From NCBI RefSeq assembly GCF_033568475.1, contig NC_133123.1, positions 137,228,242-137,292,241 on the forward strand: a stretch of DNA of 64,000 nt, read 5' to 3'. The position numbers and the translations under genes were made by a program. Below, piece by piece: positions 61,008 to 64,000 of this stretch. Origin of the DNA: Henckelia pumila (Eukaryota > Streptophyta > Magnoliopsida > Lamiales > Gesneriaceae). The notes below the pieces were generated by a model, which saw only the letters and a list, made by a program, of their open reading frames with translations, was not told the DNA's origin and ran no database searches. Within the stretch, counting starts at the first letter, position 1. Every line of letters starts with the position of its first letter.

Positions 61008-62819
61008 TGATACCCGGTGCAGCGGAAGTTTAAAAATTTTATATGGAACGATTCCATATCATGGGTATCAAAACTTTACGATTAAATTGTGTGTGTGTAA
61101 AAATTAAATAACAATTAAATTTTTACCTTGAATCTCGAAACGAGATTATGGACACCAACAGATTACTCTGCTCTTGTTGTATATCCCAGGAACTGATGGA
61201 CGAACAATTCTTCAATAAGGTCCACGAACAGAAGTTTAATCCCTATGATAGATTGCACTAGAAAATCTATCATAAGTTTCTACGAAGAGAATTAACGAAT
61301 TTGATCCGTTAAACCAGACTGCAAATTCAAAATTCACAGGCTGGAATTTTTCGAGCAGAGAGAGAGGGGGCGGCGACCACTATAAGAAAAACTAGGGTTT
61401 TCGAAAAATTTTGTGACCTCTGTTGTGTAATTTCTGTACTGCAATAACTTATTTATAATGTGGGCTGCTAACAGCTTAGGGCCCATTAGTCATAAGTTCA
61501 AGCCTGACAAGCAAAGCCCGCATGTTCAGAAATTAATATAAAATTCATCGTGACTCAGATTGATAAACCAATTTCACCAATGTGCACAGAAACCATTTCT
61601 GCATCTTTTAAAGTCAAGATAAATTTTCTGAATCCGAATTCAGTGGTTTCCAAAAATGCCCATCCCTATGTTATTTTAGGAAATCTTACTCTTCTACTCT
61701 GATATAAGAAGTCCCACTTCTTTATTTACTAAATTTAACTCTTTAAATTTAATTATCTCAACGGGGATTAAAAATCCATTACTTGTGTGACCCTCAATGG
61801 TTCAGGGATACAACTAGCCGTGGGCTCACAACTCCTTGTGACTCGGAACAACAATTTCCGACTTGCCCATCGAATCATGGTAAGAGCGCCTAGCAACATC
61901 GCCCCATGATTCCCTAGGTATCACTGATAGTGCCTGCAAGAACCAATAGATTTTGGTTAGCGTACAGTACGGTCCCTTCATCCATATATCCCGATCGAAT
62001 CAACAACCATTGGTAAATCGAGAGTCGTTCGAGATTCGATAACTATGCAATGCATCTTGAAGATCAAATAGTGACATCGCATGTGCTACTAAGAAACCAT
62101 TTCTTAAAACACATCATGTACTCTGGCCAGAGATTCGTCACACTAATATCTCCTCAGATTGCATAGGATATCCATACTAGCAAGTATGTGGTGACTCCTT
62201 GACAACAAAGCATCGACTCCTATATGTGTCGTAACTGTACCCAATCCCGACACCTGATGACCCCAATAGAGTCGGTAAACGAGTCAAAATACAGTACTAG
62301 CATATAGAGTCTCAATGATGTTTCAAGTAGTAAGGACTAATGGTGTACAACCAAAACCGCGGACTTTATCCACTCGATAAGTGATAACCACTTGGAAAGT
62401 CCGGATAGGATAGTTCGATCATTCATCGTATGAATATCCATTTGCATGCTTTGAACATCTCTATGTTCTATACCAATGAAACGTGGTACTCGGCATCGCA
62501 AATTCTAGTCTCAATCTCGAGCGATCCTTATCCTTATTAACGGATGGCTCAATCGACTAGGAACTGTTTAGAATATACAGTGACTATAAGATGTGTTTCA
62601 TGATAGCCATCCCCATGTGCCACCACATCTTACATACACTATAGTATATTCAAGGTCTTCATCTAAACATCTTATAATATGTCACAACATAATAATATGA
62701 TAAAAGATAAAGTAAACGCCATTATAAAAGTGTAAATTATATTAAACAAAAGATTGTTTATACATAGAGTCATAAAAGCCCTTAGCCACAAGTTGGCTCA
62801 CCGGGCACCCACTCTTTCA
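61008..62819 (-). repeat. 3' LTR of the copia element
   Basis: About 1812 bp with TG...CA ends in element orientation and no long ORF. Its outer portion is shared with 57785-58157, about 15% diverged by eye, so the two are different insertions of one family. Confidence 0.8.
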
Positions 62820-62833
62820 ATCTCCCACTTGCC

Positions 62834-63406
62834 CTAAAGCCAACTAGTCATACTACGCAGTCCCATTGCTTCGCGATGTTTGTCAAATAATGGTCCTGGC
62901 AAGGGCTTAGTAAGTGGATCAGCGATATTGTCTGCAGAGGGCACTCTCTCGACAGTGATGTCTCCTCTTTCCACGATCTCCCGAATGATGTGGTATTTCC
63001 TCAGTACGTGTTTGGATCTTTGATGAGACCTTGGTTCCTTTGCCTGAGCAATGACACCCGTGTTGTCACAGTACACCGGGACTGGACCAACAACTTCAGG
63101 AATGACGCCCAACTCTTGGACGAAATTCCTCATCCAAACGGCCTCTTTAGCAGCAGCTGATGCTGCAATGTATTCTGCCTCAGTGGTGGAATCCGCTGTG
63201 GTGTCCTACTTGGAACTCTTCCAAGAGACAGCACCGCCATTGAGCATGAACACAAATCCAGAGGTTGACTTCGAGTCATCCACGTCACTTTGGAAGCTAG
63301 AGTCGGTATAGCCTTCCAATTTCAGTTCTCTTCCTCCATATACCATGAACATATTCTTAGTCCTTCGTAAGTACTTAAGAATGTCCTTCACGGCTTTCCA
63401 ATGCAT
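62834..63406 (-). pseudogene. Copia RNase H, broken by a TAG
   Basis: From 63406: HWKAVKDILKYLRRTKNMF, GYTDSSFQSDVDDSKSTSGF and SWKSSK, then TAG at 63206-63208. The frame continues with STTEAEYIAASAAAKEAVWM, YCDNTGVIAQAKEPRSHQRS, KHVLRKYHIIREIV and ADNIADPLTKPLPG, and ends SMTSWL at 62834. These are standard copia RNase H motifs including the YTDSSF and EAEY acidic residues. The single stop splits it. Confidence 0.88.
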
Positions 63407-64000
63407 TTACCGGGATTGGCTTGATATCTGCTCGTGACAGTCAGAGCAAATGCTACATCCGGTCTGGTAGATATCATCCCATACATGATACTACCTATGG
63501 CTGACGCATATGGTACATGTGTCATTTTCTCTATCTCTTCATCAGTCTTGGGACACATGGACTTGGATAGAGAAACTCCATGACACATAGGTAGATGTCC
63601 TCTCTTGGACCCATCCATTGAAAACCTTTTCAATATGGTTTCGATGTAAGTTGATTGAGTGAGTCCTATCATTCTCTTAGATCTATCTCTATAGATCTGT
63701 ATCCCTAGAATATAGGATGCCTCACCCAAATCCTTCATCGAGAATCTACCTGATAACCATATCTTTGTTGACTGCAACATCCCTACATCATTCCCAATGA
63801 GTAGGATGCCATCAACATAAAGTACTAAGAATGTCACAGCATCCTTAACTATTTTCTTGTACACGCACGATTCCTCCGGGTTCTTGATGAAACCAAAATC
63901 CCTTATTGTTTCATCAAATTTCTGGTTCCAACTTCTTGATGCTTGTTTGAGACCATAGATTGATCTCTAAAGCTTGCATACCTTATGCTCTCTTCCCATG
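63388..64000 (-). pseudogene. Copia reverse transcriptase, partial and broken
   Basis: At the window edge the minus strand reads RSIYGLKQASRSWNQKFDE after a TAG at 63967-63969, then FLVLYVDGILLIGNDV (YVDD-type site, here YVDG), FSMKDLGEASYILGIQIYRD and SAIGSIMYGMISTRPDVAFA. Near 63400 a one-base loss moves the reading into the RNase H frame at 63406. The second Asp of the YVDD active site is Gly, which by itself should kill polymerase activity. Confidence 0.88.

Larger units (their letters stand above)
61008..64000 (-). mobile_element. Ty1/copia retrotransposon, 3' part, inserted in gypsy gag
   Basis: It reads on the minus strand. The 3' LTR (61008-62819, about 1.8 kb) runs, in element orientation, from TGAAAGAGTGGG to ACCGGGTATCA. 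A polypurine stretch AGGGCAAGTGGGAGAT precedes it (62820-62835). Upstream lie RNase H and reverse transcriptase remnants to the window edge. Five bases on the left (AGAAT, 61003-61007) are the presumed target duplication; the other copy is outside the window. Confidence 0.88.

Overview
The window is nuclear DNA from a flowering plant. It is AT-rich, its genes have many short GT-AG introns, and it is full of plant-type transposons. The proteins look eudicot: the sucrose transporter has the dicot SUT1/SUC2 form. I cannot name the species. A Lamiales-like asterid is only a guess.

Left part (1-17 kb), gene-rich, all genes on the minus strand. An EMB8-like alpha/beta hydrolase has 14 exons (8698 to 2608, 566 aa). 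A SUT1/SUC2-type sucrose-proton symporter has 5 exons (12293 to 10131, 514 aa). A PTP1-type protein tyrosine phosphatase has 8 exons (16370 to 13116, 343 aa). I joined the exons by hand; every junction keeps frame and obeys GT-AG. Small DNA transposons sit between or inside the genes: a 1.3-kb Mutator-type inverted-repeat element at 1139-2437, a Stowaway MITE in the last PTP1 intron, and a hAT-type MITE at 16863-17056.

Middle part (17-34 kb). A complete non-autonomous Athila/Tat-like LTR retrotransposon (17319-22488) keeps a gag-like ORF but has no pol. About 5 kb of AT-rich DNA with long TAA/TTA microsatellites and a large palindrome follows. Then come a MATE/DTX efflux carrier (30105 to 27843, 496 aa) and a single-exon DMP (DUF679) membrane protein (33956 to 33279), both minus strand. 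They are not an operon; the genes are independent.

Right part (34-64 kb), mostly nested transposons. An Ac/Ds-like hAT element (35777-48883) was entered by a PIF/Harbinger transposon (36257-48488), which was entered by a Ty3/gypsy chromovirus (37513-44829). Each layer is bounded by its own target-site duplication. Next come decayed, tandemly duplicated Ty1/copia RNase H fragments, an LTR of the Cassandra type carrying a 5S-rRNA-like segment, a ~240-bp tandem array, and a four-copy ~950-bp tandem array combining exon-like fragments with the end of an Ac/Ds-like element. At the right edge a copia LTR is split by a second gypsy element, whose gag is in turn split by another copia element that runs out of the window. 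Retroelement coding regions are broken by stops best explained as C-to-T changes, plus a few small indels.
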